Positions 18,001 to 25,130 of a DNA stretch of 64,000 nucleotides are shown here, piece after piece. Under the pieces are notes generated by a model. That model did no database searches and was not told where the DNA came from. It saw only the letters and a list, made by a program, of their open reading frames with translations. Positions within the stretch are counted from its first letter, which is position 1. The number at the start of each line of letters is the position of its first letter. The stretch spans positions 248,001 to 312,000 of the forward strand of contig JAJPGY010000040.1 in assembly GCA_021325555.1 (NCBI GenBank). Direction: 5' to 3'. Position numbers and translations under genes: made by a program. Source of the stretch: Pseudomonadota bacterium. GTDB lineage: Bacteria; Cyanobacteriota; Vampirovibrionia; Obscuribacterales; Obscuribacteraceae.

Positions 18001-18374
18001 CGGACAAGCGGGGGATCGTCAGCTGCGCCGAACTGACCACGAGAGAAAACGGCGAGCGTCTGACCGTATCCGGCGGCGTCATCTGCCGTCAGCGTCCCGA
18101 AACCGCGAAAGGCTTTGTATTCTTGACGCTGGAGGATGAGACCGGCATGGCCAACCTCATCATTCGTCCCCAATTGTTTGAAGCATACCGGCATGTCATA
18201 CTGAATTTTGACTTCCTCGCCGTCACCGGCACCTTGCAAATAGAAGAAGGAGGAGCCGGCGACGGACGGCGGTCGGGCGCTAATATTAGAGTCGTCAACC
18301 TTATAGCCGACCGCGTCGAGGCCTTGCCCTCGCTGCCCGGCAACCCCAGCCTCCCGTCACATGACTTCCACTGA
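15012..18374 (+). CDS. dnaE2: error-prone DNA polymerase III alpha subunit DnaE2
   Basis: 1120 residues. N-terminal PHP domain begins 'YAELHCHSGFSLLDGA' with 'LTDHDDL'. The C-family palm has 'PDIDLDI' and 'IKIDLLGLGML', followed by fingers, a helix-hairpin-helix region and an OB fold ('LTVSGGVICRQRP'). The end 'SHDFH' is typical of DnaE2 and distinguishes it from replicative DnaE. DnaE2 is the catalytic polymerase of the ImuA-ImuB mutasome. Residues 916-964 are three tandem 14-residue repeats plus a partial fourth, in the linker before the OB fold. The upstream palindrome shared with imuAB suggests damage-inducible co-regulation. Confidence 0.95.
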   Translation: MPSPVRYAELHCHSGFSLLDGADNPEELAARASEIGLAALALTDHDDLGGIVRFSQAARELSLEAIVGAELTLEDDSHLTLLVENREGYRNLCHLITAARSANERGRPRVPYEALLAHAPGMVALSGCPRGAIPSALARLRQEEAGEHLQRLVEAFGGNFFVEVWNHQIAQEEIIARRLIDLAREHAIPWVVTNNAHYAAPGKRIIHDVLTCLRHEVTLQTAGRRLRPNGSWYLKSPQEIAHLWRHDLTGVRNTLAVSERCRFRMGSLRPSLPRFVTPPGITHNGLLEKLVWDGAQRRYPDLTEKHRRQINHELSLITKLDLAPYFLIMWDIVRFARSQGIAVQGRGSAANSAVCYCLAITAVDPVGMDLLFERFLSEGRNEPPDIDLDIAHQEREKVLQYVYEKYGREHAAMVCEAITYRGRSAVRDAARVLGFSAEQADRLAAEGQFREAVEAAQALAAGGAERAGFDPGDRRVQLLIQVVAGLDRLPRHRSIHVGGFVLSGEPLGDVVPIEPAAMEGRTVIQWDKDDLDPIGMIKIDLLGLGMLTMIQEALKLVKQHRGMEIDLAKLDMSDPAIYDMLCEADTIGVFQVESRAQMSILPKLRPRCFYDIIVSIALVRPGPIQGNIVHPYMRRRAGEEPVVYLHPSLEPILERTLGVPLFQEQGMRLAVVAAGFTPAEADQLRRVMSHKRSKEKMARLCEDLARGMQAKGFSDQVVETITHQLQAFASYGFPESHAASFALLVYASAYLKRYFPAEFYCAMLNAQPMGFYSPATLVRDALRHGVEVLPVDLSRSSWDCTIEKIEETAHGLAADSEKKSAAKPLKLRIGLRYVQGLGKRSKELLEAAWRAGGPFTSVEDVVRRSGLGRKALQVLARAGAFESLHPGRREALWEVLAQAGRKREPLLKALGERTVGARHASPMDQRSPVGARHASPMDQRSPVGARHASPMDQRSPVGARHASPLPPMTPLEETVADYHTMGLSAGRHPMTFYRAWADKRGIVSCAELTTRENGERLTVSGGVICRQRPETAKGFVFLTLEDETGMANLIIRPQLFEAYRHVILNFDFLAVTGTLQIEEGGAGDGRRSGANIRVVNLIADRVEALPSLPGNPSLPSHDFH
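17757..17907. repeat. in-frame tandem palindromic repeat array inside dnaE2
   Basis: Three identical 42-base units (17757-17798, 17799-17840, 17841-17882) plus a final half unit (17883-17903). Each holds a 21-base palindrome (GGGGCGAGG, CAT, GCCTCGCCC) and a 21-base spacer identical in all copies. The unit equals 14 codons (VGARHASPMDQRSP), so the reading frame is kept. The last copy sits in a perfect 28-base palindrome (17880-17907). Confidence 0.9.
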
Positions 18375-18399
18375 TAACCGACAGGGGAACCCAGCCCAT

Positions 18400-19026
18400 A
18401 TGTCAACGAGCGTCGAAAAATCCTACACCATCGATCACAAAGAGTTCTGGGAGCGGCTCTATCAGGCCGGCTCCACCCCGTGGGATCTTGGCATGCCGGC
18501 CCCGCCGCTTGAGACGTTTCTTCACTCACCATATAAGGTGCCGCCCGGCTCCATGGCCGTCCTTGGCTGCGGCACCGGTCACGATTGCATGCTGTTCGCC
18601 GACGCCGGCTTCACGGTGACCGGCATTGATTTTGCTCCCTCGGCGATAAAGGCCACCAACGAAAAGTTCGCCGGCGCCGGAATCGCGGGAACGAGAGGAT
18701 TTCTTCTGGAGCGGGACGTCTTCGACATCCACGAATACGATCACTACTTCGATTATGTTCTGGAACACTCCTTCTTCAACTCCATTCACCCATCGCGGCG
18801 GCGCACCTACGTGTGGACCATCCGCGATCTTTTGAAGCCGGGCGGCAAGCTCATCGGGCTCTGGTGGACGCTGGAGCGCCCCGACGGCCCGCCGTTCGGC
18901 ATGTCCAGGGCGGACATATTCGCCCTCTTCGCGCCCTGTTTCACCTTCGATATCGTCTTCACGCCCGACAGGTCGGTACCCCCGCGGGCAGGGCACGAGT
19001 TGTTCACGCTCATGACCGCAAAATGA
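18400..19026 (+). CDS. SAM-dependent methyltransferase, TPMT-like
   Basis: 208 residues from ATG 18400 (GGGGAA upstream); an earlier ATG at 18361 would overlap the dnaE2 stop and has no ribosome site. 'TPWDLGMPAPPLETFL' near the start is characteristic of the thiopurine/thiol methyltransferase group. Then SAM-binding motif I 'MAVLGCGTGHD', 'VTGIDFAPSAI', and 'LLKPGGKLIGLWW'. Such enzymes methylate thiols, halides or related small nucleophiles; the real substrate is unknown. It follows dnaE2 without a visible terminator and may be co-transcribed. Confidence 0.8.
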   Translation: MSTSVEKSYTIDHKEFWERLYQAGSTPWDLGMPAPPLETFLHSPYKVPPGSMAVLGCGTGHDCMLFADAGFTVTGIDFAPSAIKATNEKFAGAGIAGTRGFLLERDVFDIHEYDHYFDYVLEHSFFNSIHPSRRRTYVWTIRDLLKPGGKLIGLWWTLERPDGPPFGMSRADIFALFAPCFTFDIVFTPDRSVPPRAGHELFTLMTAK

Positions 19027-19041
19027 GCCGCCGGCGGCGCC

Positions 19042-19629
19042 CTAACCCGCCGGATGCAGTTGAGCCAGTCGCTGGTCAAGCGCTTCGTAAGTCTCGCCGA
19101 GGGCAAAGCGCAACATCTCGAAGCGCATCTTCCTGGACCCCTCGAGAAACTGCCTGACCGGATTGGCAAAGTCGCCGGACAGGTGGGCGATGCCCAGCGC
19201 CCGGCAGACGTCCAGCGCCGCCTCCGGGCACACGTCGTATCCGGCGACAAACTCGTGAAGCTGCAGGATCTCCTTCACCGCCGGCCCGCGCGCGAGCCGG
19301 TCAAGCGCCCGGGCGCTGGTGCCCAGGAAGCTCTGCAGCCAGTCGGGCGCCGTCGCGCCCTGATCGACCATGACCAGATAGATGAACACGGCCGAAAGGC
19401 TCTTCACCGCCGAGTTAAAGGCCTGGTCGGGGAAGGGATGAACTGTCGCCGCCCTTACCTGCTCGCCGAACTCGCCGGCGCGGGCGCGATCCAGGAGCGA
19501 CTGCAGCGCCCTGGCGCAGACGGCGGCGGCCGCCGCCGAGAAAAACGCCAGCCTTCTGGACCCGTCGGCCCGGTCCTTTGGCTCCAGGCTGGGATCGATG
19601 GCAAACGGCCCCGAGCCAGCGTTGCTCAT
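19042..19629 (-). CDS. hypothetical soluble helical protein
   Basis: 195 residues, no recognised domain. It is predicted mainly alpha-helical and Ala/Leu-rich ('LAFFSAAAAAVCARALQSLLDRARAG'), with no signal peptide or clear membrane helix. ATG 19629 is chosen because GGGAGGTG lies directly upstream; an earlier codon at 19656 lacks that. Convergent with the methyltransferase and divergent from the gene at 19824. Confidence 0.65.
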   Translation of the reverse strand: MSNAGSGPFAIDPSLEPKDRADGSRRLAFFSAAAAAVCARALQSLLDRARAGEFGEQVRAATVHPFPDQAFNSAVKSLSAVFIYLVMVDQGATAPDWLQSFLGTSARALDRLARGPAVKEILQLHEFVAGYDVCPEAALDVCRALGIAHLSGDFANPVRQFLEGSRKMRFEMLRFALGETYEALDQRLAQLHPAG

Positions 19630-19756
19630 CCGCCAATCACCTCCCGGGGGAAACAAGGTTCCTAATTTTTACTGCCCCGCCGGCACCCCGGCAAAGCGGC
19701 CGCTGTCCCGGTGCGACAAATTCTTAACCAATCCGGGTATATTAGGGACGTTACCA

Positions 19757-19785
19757 TTGACAAGCCTGCAGGCAGCCGCTATACG
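19757..19785 (+). promoter_or_regulatory. candidate promoter of the hypothetical gene at 19824
   Basis: A perfect TTGACA (19757-19762), a 17-base spacer and TATACG (19780-19785). The leader to the ATG at 19824 would be about 32 bases and contains a GGGGGA ribosome site. Confidence 0.55.
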
Positions 19786-19823
19786 GTACTAGAGATGTTT
19801 TAGCTTTTACGTTGGGGGATCTT

Positions 19824-20255
19824 ATGGTAGAGCGAGCACCGATGACGGACGACCAGATCAAGCAGACGGCTCGGGAACTCACTAATGAGGTCGAGCAGGG
19901 TCACAACGTCTCCAAAGAGTTGAATCAGATTCCATTCGACGAGCGGGCCAAGATCGCCCACCAGATGGAGGCCGACAACCGCGACGACCGGGCGAGCAAC
20001 AACTCGATCCCCAAGCTCGAGGTCAAGTACGAAAAAGACGCCGGATCCCAGGAGCACGTCATGGACATGCAGGTGCAGATGGATCCGAACGCCTGGATCT
20101 TCAAGAACACGCAGGATGTGTACGACCTTCCCGCCGCCGCGCGGCAGCCGCTCCTCTTCACGGACGGGCTGAAGATGGCAGCCGACTCCCGGGATTCAGA
20201 AGTCTTGAGAGATCCCGACGATTACACAAGCCAGTTCCACAGCGGCGGCGGCTAG
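19824..20255 (+). CDS. small hydrophilic hypothetical protein
   Basis: 143 residues, charged, no signal peptide or membrane segment. The first half is helical and acidic ('DDQIKQTARELTNEVEQGHNVSKELNQIPFDERAKIAHQME'). I recognise no family. A GGGGGA ribosome site supports ATG 19824 over an in-frame TTG at 19812. A candidate promoter precedes it, and a MITE-like repeat begins right at its stop codon, so it appears to be a single-gene unit. Confidence 0.65.
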   Translation: MVERAPMTDDQIKQTARELTNEVEQGHNVSKELNQIPFDERAKIAHQMEADNRDDRASNNSIPKLEVKYEKDAGSQEHVMDMQVQMDPNAWIFKNTQDVYDLPAAARQPLLFTDGLKMAADSRDSEVLRDPDDYTSQFHSGGG

Positions 20256-20361
20256 TACTCGCCGGCATTAGAACCCGTTCGCTCGTAGCGGCGCGTTGCA
20301 CGCGCCCGGACGGATGCAATCCGCCCCTGCGGGCGTACGTTAATTTCTGCCAGGCGGTACT
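20252..20361. repeat. miniature dispersed repeat, copy B (MITE-like)
   Basis: Bases 20256-20357 match 10917-11021 almost throughout, with a few bases missing between the two internal hairpins. The outer ends are mirror images: CTAGTACTCGCCGGCA on the left and TGCCAGGCGGTACTAG on the right, giving about 15-base imperfect terminal inverted repeats. The left end overlaps the TAG stop of the gene at 19824. No coding capacity. Confidence 0.7.
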
Positions 20362-20365
20362 AGTC

Positions 20366-20640
20366 CGGCAAGGGGATCCGGAAGCGGATGTGAGCTAGAA
20401 GGATTTTCCCGCCCTTTGAACTTTTTGCCGCCGGCAACCGTCTATAAGAGAGGAAAGCCCAGGGATGATCAACCCGGGCAGACCGTTAGCCGCTGGACAG
20501 GCGGCTGTGGCCCGGGGAGATTTGGCCGCGGCTGTGCCACCAGCGGGCAAGGACTTCGAGAGGACCCGCAGTCGCACGGGTCCTCTCGAGCGCAGGCGAG
20601 CCGAAAAGCCCGTGGCGGTAAAACAGGCGCCTCCTGGCCG
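20366..20640. other. structured intergenic stretch, possible small RNA
   Basis: No credible gene lies here, but nested inverted repeats do. CCCGGGC (20473-20479) pairs with GCCCGGG (20510-20516), enclosing AGCCGC/GCGGCT (20488-20493, 20501-20506). A 12-13-bp stem CGAGAGGACCCG/CGGGTCCTCTCG spans 20557-20588 with an 8-base loop. A purine-rich GAGAGGAAAG precedes them. I cannot match it to RNase P, tmRNA, SRP or a riboswitch family I know. Confidence 0.35.
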
Positions 20641-20662
20641 AGAATCAGTGGCCAGGAGGCGC
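20616..20662 (-). terminator. Rho-independent terminator overlapping a stop codon
   Basis: A 13-bp GC-rich stem, GCGCCTCCTGGCC (20627-20639) with GGCCAGGAGGCGC (20650-20662), and a 10-base loop. Read on the minus strand it is followed by CTGTTTTACC. The TGA of the gene at 20645 lies inside the loop, so the hairpin ends that transcript immediately. Confidence 0.7.
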
Positions 20663-21283
20663 GGGCGGCGCCGCCATTGCCGTGCTCGCGTGGCTGGATC
20701 GCCACAGCTCGACGCACTCCAGCGCCGCGCGATCGCCTACGAGCCTGGACAGCTGCGCCCGCGCCTCCGGGCAGTTGGACAGGGAGTCCTCGAGCTCACC
20801 GAGGACCCTTTCCACGCGCGCCCGCAGCACAAGCTGCCTGGCGCGAATTTTCCTGCGATAGCTGTAGTTAATTAGCATCCTGGTCGGGAAAAGAACGTTG
20901 ACCGCCCCGCTTATCGCCAGCCCGATGGCGCCGGGCACGTAGCTGTCCTCGATGCCGTCGGGCGGATTGAGGGTGGCCAGCGAGACGGTGTTCTGGGCGA
21001 TGGTCGCCCCGGCCGTGCCGCCAATCATGCCGAGGGCGGCGTTGCTGGCGAGCCTCGATCTTCTGAGCAGCCTGTTGAGCTGCGGATCACGGTCATAGAC
21101 CATCTTCAGGATCATGTTGCCCCAGATGCTGTCCGTAAGCACGGAAGTGCTCCGGCCGCCGGCTCCCGACTCGACCATGGCCACCGGGCAGATCTCGGAG
21201 CAGCCGCAGGTGACGCAGGCAGCCGCCGGCCAGGGCAGCCCGAGGGCAGCAACAATTGCCAGGATTAACGCCGTTGTCCGCAT
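20645..21283 (-). CDS. secreted Cys-containing protein, paralogue of 21342-22067
   Basis: 212 residues. A signal peptide (residues 1-21) ends at a Cys cluster, CVTCGCSEIC. The body has 'VLTDSIWGNMILKMVYDRD', two Gly/Ala-rich hydrophobic helices, the motif 'ATLNPPDGIEDSYVPGAIGLAISG', and a charged helical C-terminus with 'CPEARAQLSRLVGDRA'. The gene immediately upstream (21342-22067) has every one of these blocks, so they are a tandem duplication. ATG 21283 has GAGGGG about 9 bases upstream. Probably membrane-associated outside the cytoplasm; function unknown. Confidence 0.72.
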   Translation of the reverse strand: MRTTALILAIVAALGLPWPAAACVTCGCSEICPVAMVESGAGGRSTSVLTDSIWGNMILKMVYDRDPQLNRLLRRSRLASNAALGMIGGTAGATIAQNTVSLATLNPPDGIEDSYVPGAIGLAISGAVNVLFPTRMLINYSYRRKIRARQLVLRARVERVLGELEDSLSNCPEARAQLSRLVGDRAALECVELWRSSHASTAMAAPPAPPGH

Positions 21284-21341
21284 ACACCACATCCCCTCAG
21301 CTTCCCCGGTCGCGCCGGCGCCCGCAAGCCGGCCAGGCAAA

Positions 21342-22067
21342 TCAAGGCACCATGCTTATCCGCGGCTCCGCCGCCGGCGGGCTCTTCATGGCCACCTGGT
21401 GGCTCGACCTCCAGAGCTGAAGCCACTCATTGCAGGCTCGCTCCCCGATGAGATCCCTCAGCCGCCGCCGCGCCTCCGGGCAACCCGCCTGCGATCGCTC
21501 CAGGTGGGCCAGGACTCGCTCGACCTCGTGCTTGAGCTCCATCTGCCTCTTTTGTATGCGCCGCTTAACCGAGTAACCGAAGCCGGCCCTTGCGGCGAAG
21601 GTGGCGATGGTTGCCCCGCTGAGCGCCAGACCGATGCTGCCAGGCACGTAGCTGTCCTGGATTCCCGGCGGCGGATTGAGGGTCGTCAGCCCGAGAATGC
21701 CCTGGGCCAGCGTTCCGCCGGCAATGCCGCTTATCATCCCCATGGTGCCCAGGTTGACAAAGTTCATGCCCCTGGTCAGCCTGGCCAGCTGCTTGTCTCT
21801 CTGATAGGCCATCTCGAGGATCAGATTGCCCCACAAGCTGTCGGTGAGCAGGGATCTGTCCTCCGACTTTCTGGCGACAATCGCCCCCACGGCAGCCACG
21901 GGCGCCAGCTCCGCCCCGCAGGACGAGCAGGCGTCGGCAATCAGAACCGGGCTCTTATCCGCTTGAGAAGAGCGAGCGGCGCCAGAAGCAAACGGCGGGC
22001 AGCCGGCCAGAATAACGGCACAAACGGCAGCAAGGCCAACGAGTCTTGAAGGTGTTTTACGCAACAT
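21342..22067 (-). CDS. lipoprotein paralogue of 20645-21283
   Basis: 241 residues. Lipobox LAGC places the lipidated Cys at residue 23. A second Cys pair 'ADACSSCGAE' takes the place of the Cys cluster in the paralogue. Shared blocks are 'LLTDSLWGNLILEMAYQRD', 'TTLNPPPGIQDSYVPGSIGLALSG' and 'CPEARRRLRDLIGERACNEW'. Two Gly-rich hydrophobic segments lie between. ATG 22067 begins the lipoprotein signal; earlier in-frame codons lack one. It probably shares a transcript with 20645-21283 (58-base gap), ending at the hairpin at 20627-20662. Confidence 0.72.
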   Translation of the reverse strand: MLRKTPSRLVGLAAVCAVILAGCPPFASGAARSSQADKSPVLIADACSSCGAELAPVAAVGAIVARKSEDRSLLTDSLWGNLILEMAYQRDKQLARLTRGMNFVNLGTMGMISGIAGGTLAQGILGLTTLNPPPGIQDSYVPGSIGLALSGATIATFAARAGFGYSVKRRIQKRQMELKHEVERVLAHLERSQAGCPEARRRLRDLIGERACNEWLQLWRSSHQVAMKSPPAAEPRISMVP

Positions 22068-22189
22068 GGCTCCATGCTCCACATCTCCTCCGGCGCAGGA
22101 CAAAGAATAGATGAACGGATGCCGAAGCAAAAGCCGCCCCCCCCGTGGGGTATGCCCTCCCCCCGGTGGGGAGGCGCGCGGTCAGCCGC

Positions 22190-22900
22190 TCACGGTGCCT
22201 GGACCGTTCTGGTCACCTTCTTACGCAGCTTGTTAATCTTCCCGGCATCGTCATAGATGACCAGCGCCTCTTTGCCCACCTTCTCGTTGTCGATTGGCGG
22301 GGTCCGAGTCAGCCCCTGCAGCCGCGCGTAGCGAATCTCGATCATGCTCAAATTTTTCCTTATCTCGTCCCAATCCTTCTGGATCAGGGGCATCTTGCCG
22401 GGCGGGATGATCAGGGCATCGACTTCATTGCGCAGAAGCTGGATCTGATAGCCGAGCTCCCGCATCAAGTTCCTCACTATGCCTGGTCTCGGCGGCAGAG
22501 CCGGTCCGACCGCCGCCGTCCCGGAAGGCGAGGGAAATGCCGGGATGACCACCCCGCCAGGCAAAACGTTGGGCCCCCTGACCGCGATCGTCTCCTGCCT
22601 GGTCACCTCGCCCATCATGCCCAGAGCCCATTTCCGCACGCGCCCCGTGGTCTCGCCCAGCTTTTTCAAGCCGTCTTCGGTGAGCAAAGCCGAGCCCCTG
22701 ACCGTTCCCTTGAGGGTGGACTCGCCGGCGGCAGGCACCGCTGTCGGTGGCACATCGGTGGCAGCCTGCCCGCCGCCACTCGCCTCTTTGCGTCCAGAGT
22801 CAGCACTATCGCCCATCTCCGCGCCGTTTGCCGCACCGGCGGAGACAAGGCCTGTCACCGCGGCAATAAGTGCATATTGCAGTCGTTTCGAGCAGAGCAT
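22190..22900 (-). CDS. secreted hypothetical protein
   Basis: 236 residues. A clean signal peptide (residues 1-27, ending AGAANGAE) is followed by a Gly/Ser/Ala-rich linker and a charged C-terminal half with 'NLMRELGYQIQLLRNEVDALIIPPGKMP' and 'DWDEIRKNLSMIEIRYARLQGL', likely coiled-coil. No recognised family. It is 122 bases upstream of the lipoprotein pair on the same strand, so co-transcription is possible. AAGAAG precedes ATG 22900. Confidence 0.65.
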   Translation of the reverse strand: MLCSKRLQYALIAAVTGLVSAGAANGAEMGDSADSGRKEASGGGQAATDVPPTAVPAAGESTLKGTVRGSALLTEDGLKKLGETTGRVRKWALGMMGEVTRQETIAVRGPNVLPGGVVIPAFPSPSGTAAVGPALPPRPGIVRNLMRELGYQIQLLRNEVDALIIPPGKMPLIQKDWDEIRKNLSMIEIRYARLQGLTRTPPIDNEKVGKEALVIYDDAGKINKLRKKVTRTVQAP

Positions 22901-23003
22901 GATCTTCTTGCGTCGCCCTTTGCGAAGCCGGCCGCGCGGGATCCGCCACCATCGATCAGGCTACCACAGATCCCCGGCTGCCCGCCGCGGCCGCGGACGC
23001 TCC

Positions 23004-23579
23004 CTATCCTTCCCCGTCGACCATTTCGCCCAGGTATGGCAGCTCCCGGTACTTCTCCGCGTAATCGAGCCCGTAGCCGACGGCGAAGAAGTCCTCGATC
23101 GTGAACCCCACGTAATCGGCAACCACCGGCACCACGCGCCTGGACGGCTTGTCCAGGAAGGCAGCCAGCCGGAGCGAGGCCGGATCGAACTGATCCTTCA
23201 GGTATTCCTTGAAAAACCTGGCCGTCCGCCCGGAGTCGATGATGTCCTCGACTATGAGAATATGCCTGTGCCTGATGTTCGGCAGCTCCAGATAAGGGGT
23301 GTGCACCTCGCCAGAGCTTTCCTTGCCGCCGCCGTAGCTGGACAGGCGCACGAACTCGATCTGCAGGGGATTCCTGCACTCGATGTTGCGCACGAGATCC
23401 GCGAGAAAGAAAACGGCTCCCTTCATAACGCCTATCACGACAGGGCTTTCCAGATCCCTGAAGTCGGCCGTGACCTGAGCGCCCATTTCGGCGATGCGCT
23501 TCTGGATCTGCGCTGCCGAAAATACCTCTTTGATTCTGGACAAGATTTTTTCCTTGAGAAGAGCTGCGCGGTATGCCAT
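23004..23579 (-). CDS. hpt: hypoxanthine (guanine) phosphoribosyltransferase
   Basis: 191 residues. The PRPP-binding signature 'ILIVEDIIDSGRTA' is intact, with 'VVIGVMKGAVFFLADLVR' before it and 'FTIEDFFAVGYGLDYAEKYRELPYLGEM' at the end, the usual HPRT order. It salvages hypoxanthine or guanine with PRPP to IMP or GMP in the cytoplasm. ATG 23579 lacks a ribosome site; a TTG at 23543, with AAGGA seven bases upstream, would give a start more typical of the family and is a serious alternative. Confidence 0.93.
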   Translation of the reverse strand: MAYRAALLKEKILSRIKEVFSAAQIQKRIAEMGAQVTADFRDLESPVVIGVMKGAVFFLADLVRNIECRNPLQIEFVRLSSYGGGKESSGEVHTPYLELPNIRHRHILIVEDIIDSGRTARFFKEYLKDQFDPASLRLAAFLDKPSRRVVPVVADYVGFTIEDFFAVGYGLDYAEKYRELPYLGEMVDGEG

Positions 23580-23690
23580 TGTAATACATGGACGCCGCCC
23601 GGGTTTTCAGCAAGCCAGACACATCTTGGGCGCCAATTTCTCTTGGCAAGGCGTAAAGCGGACCGACCTCACGACCATCGACCGGGTAAT

Positions 23691-24671
23691 ATGCCGATTG
23701 AAGTAGCGGAATGGCGCGAAATTCTCCGTGTTCTGCGTGAGACCTGCAAGATCTGGTCGCCCGGTCTCGATCGCAGCCATTACAACCTATATATATCGCG
23801 CCAGCTCGGTCACCCCTGGGCCCGGAAGAATTACCGGTTCTTCGTCTACAAGGTCAAGGGCGCGATCGTGGCCAGCTGCAAGCTTTACACAATGGAGCTG
23901 CGCGCCCGCAGCCGGGGCTACAAGTTCGCCGGCGTGGCGGCCGTGTACACCATGGAGGCTCACCGCGGGCTCGGTTACGCCAGCCGGCTGATCGAAGAGG
24001 TAATCGAGCTGGCCGGGCGCGAGGGTTTTGCAGGGCTCTACCTGTTCTCGGACATCGGCGCCGAGTTCTACGAGCGGCTCGGATTCTCACTGGCGGGAAA
24101 TCGCGAGTTCCGGATCGAGCTGCCGGACGAGGGCGCCGGCGACCGGCTGCTGGGCGAGGCAGGCGGCGGCGAAGCGACAGCACCCCTCGAGCAACTCACT
24201 TTTCCGGCCGAGCCGGCTTGCATCCCGTTTCTCGATCGCCACTACCAGCGGTGGCTCGCCCGGCAGCCGCTCGGGGTCGGGCGCTCGCCGGAATACTGGA
24301 GCTACAAGATCTCTCGCGAGCTTTACCTCCACAGGCACTCGAGCTGGAGCTGGCCGGCGCTCGAGGTGACGACCACAGGGGCCGGGGACGGCTATGCGCT
24401 CATGGAGCACGGCTCCGGCACACTGCGCGTGCTGGAGGTGGTAGGCACCGCCGAAGCGGTGCCTCAGCTGTGGCGCCAGCTGCTGGTAATCGCGCTTGCG
24501 CGCAAGAGCCGCCGCCTGCGCGGCTGGGAGTCCGTGCTGCCGCCGGTGCTCTCGGGCGCCCCGCTCAACGAGCGCTCCTGGGGCTGGCCCATGATCCTGC
24601 CCCTGGCGGCGGAAGCCTCCGGCTGGTTCCGGCTCGACCCCTGCCCGCTGCTCGAGCTCGACCACCTGTAG
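23691..24671 (+). CDS. GNAT-type N-acetyltransferase
   Basis: 326 residues. The first half is a GNAT domain: 'GVAAVYTMEAHRGLGYASRLIEEVIELA' holds the acetyl-CoA pyrophosphate-binding R-G-x-G-[YF]-A loop, and 'GLYLFSDIGAEFYERLGF' is the following strand-helix. The second half ('WSYKISRELYLHR ... GYALMEHGSGTLRVLEVVG') looks like a second, degenerate GNAT fold. The frame stays open far upstream (to 22479), but codons before 23691 oppose the genes for hpt and 22190. The substrate is unknown. Confidence 0.75.
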   Translation: MPIEVAEWREILRVLRETCKIWSPGLDRSHYNLYISRQLGHPWARKNYRFFVYKVKGAIVASCKLYTMELRARSRGYKFAGVAAVYTMEAHRGLGYASRLIEEVIELAGREGFAGLYLFSDIGAEFYERLGFSLAGNREFRIELPDEGAGDRLLGEAGGGEATAPLEQLTFPAEPACIPFLDRHYQRWLARQPLGVGRSPEYWSYKISRELYLHRHSSWSWPALEVTTTGAGDGYALMEHGSGTLRVLEVVGTAEAVPQLWRQLLVIALARKSRRLRGWESVLPPVLSGAPLNERSWGWPMILPLAAEASGWFRLDPCPLLELDHL

Positions 24672-24747
24672 GGGGCTAGCCCGCATGGACGGCGGCACGC
24701 TCCGGGGCCGCCGGCATCGGGCAAAGTCGCGGGGCATTGAGACAAGC

Positions 24748-25050
24748 ATGTCCGAACGTTTTGCCGTGGACATCCCTGTGAAGCAGCTCGCCGCCGAGCG
24801 CACGCAGATCGTCTCCGGCAGCCCGGCCCCGTCCGGCGCTTATGGCCGGGGCGAGCCGGCGGATATCAAGATGCCGCCCCAATCTCTTCTGGAGCAGCCT
24901 GCCGCGATGGCAGATATGGCGCAGTCCGCATCGCTGGCTGGCAAGGCCAGAGCCGCGCTCCAGGAGCTGTTCGCCGCCGGCACCCGGCCTCTTCGCCGTG
25001 AGACTGAGCGGCCGGGTGAGCGCTGTTTCATTTCATGTCAAAATCCTTAG
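24748..25050 (+). CDS. possible small hypothetical protein
   Basis: 100 codons between the GNAT gene and korA. The predicted protein is Ala/Pro/Glu-rich ('MSERFAVDIPVKQLAAERTQIV'), without signal peptide or known domain. Start choice is uncertain (an earlier in-frame codon lies at 24685) and the ribosome site is weak. Third positions are GC-rich, as in real genes here. Confidence 0.35.
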   Translation: MSERFAVDIPVKQLAAERTQIVSGSPAPSGAYGRGEPADIKMPPQSLLEQPAAMADMAQSASLAGKARAALQELFAAGTRPLRRETERPGERCFISCQNP

Positions 25051-25130
25051 CGAAACTTGTAATCTGGCTGACTTTGCAGCTTCAGTTGATAAACTCTTTA
25101 TCGTGATCGCACGCATAAGGTAGTGAGACA

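Noticed and set aside
20366..20640. RNase P RNA (because of a GAGAGGAAAG segment)
   Set aside because: The other conserved regions of RNase P RNA are not found and the interval is too short.
22479..23690. Long N-terminal extension of the GNAT frame
   Set aside because: It runs opposite the genes at 22190 and the hypoxanthine phosphoribosyltransferase gene; the recognisable GNAT protein begins at ATG 23691.
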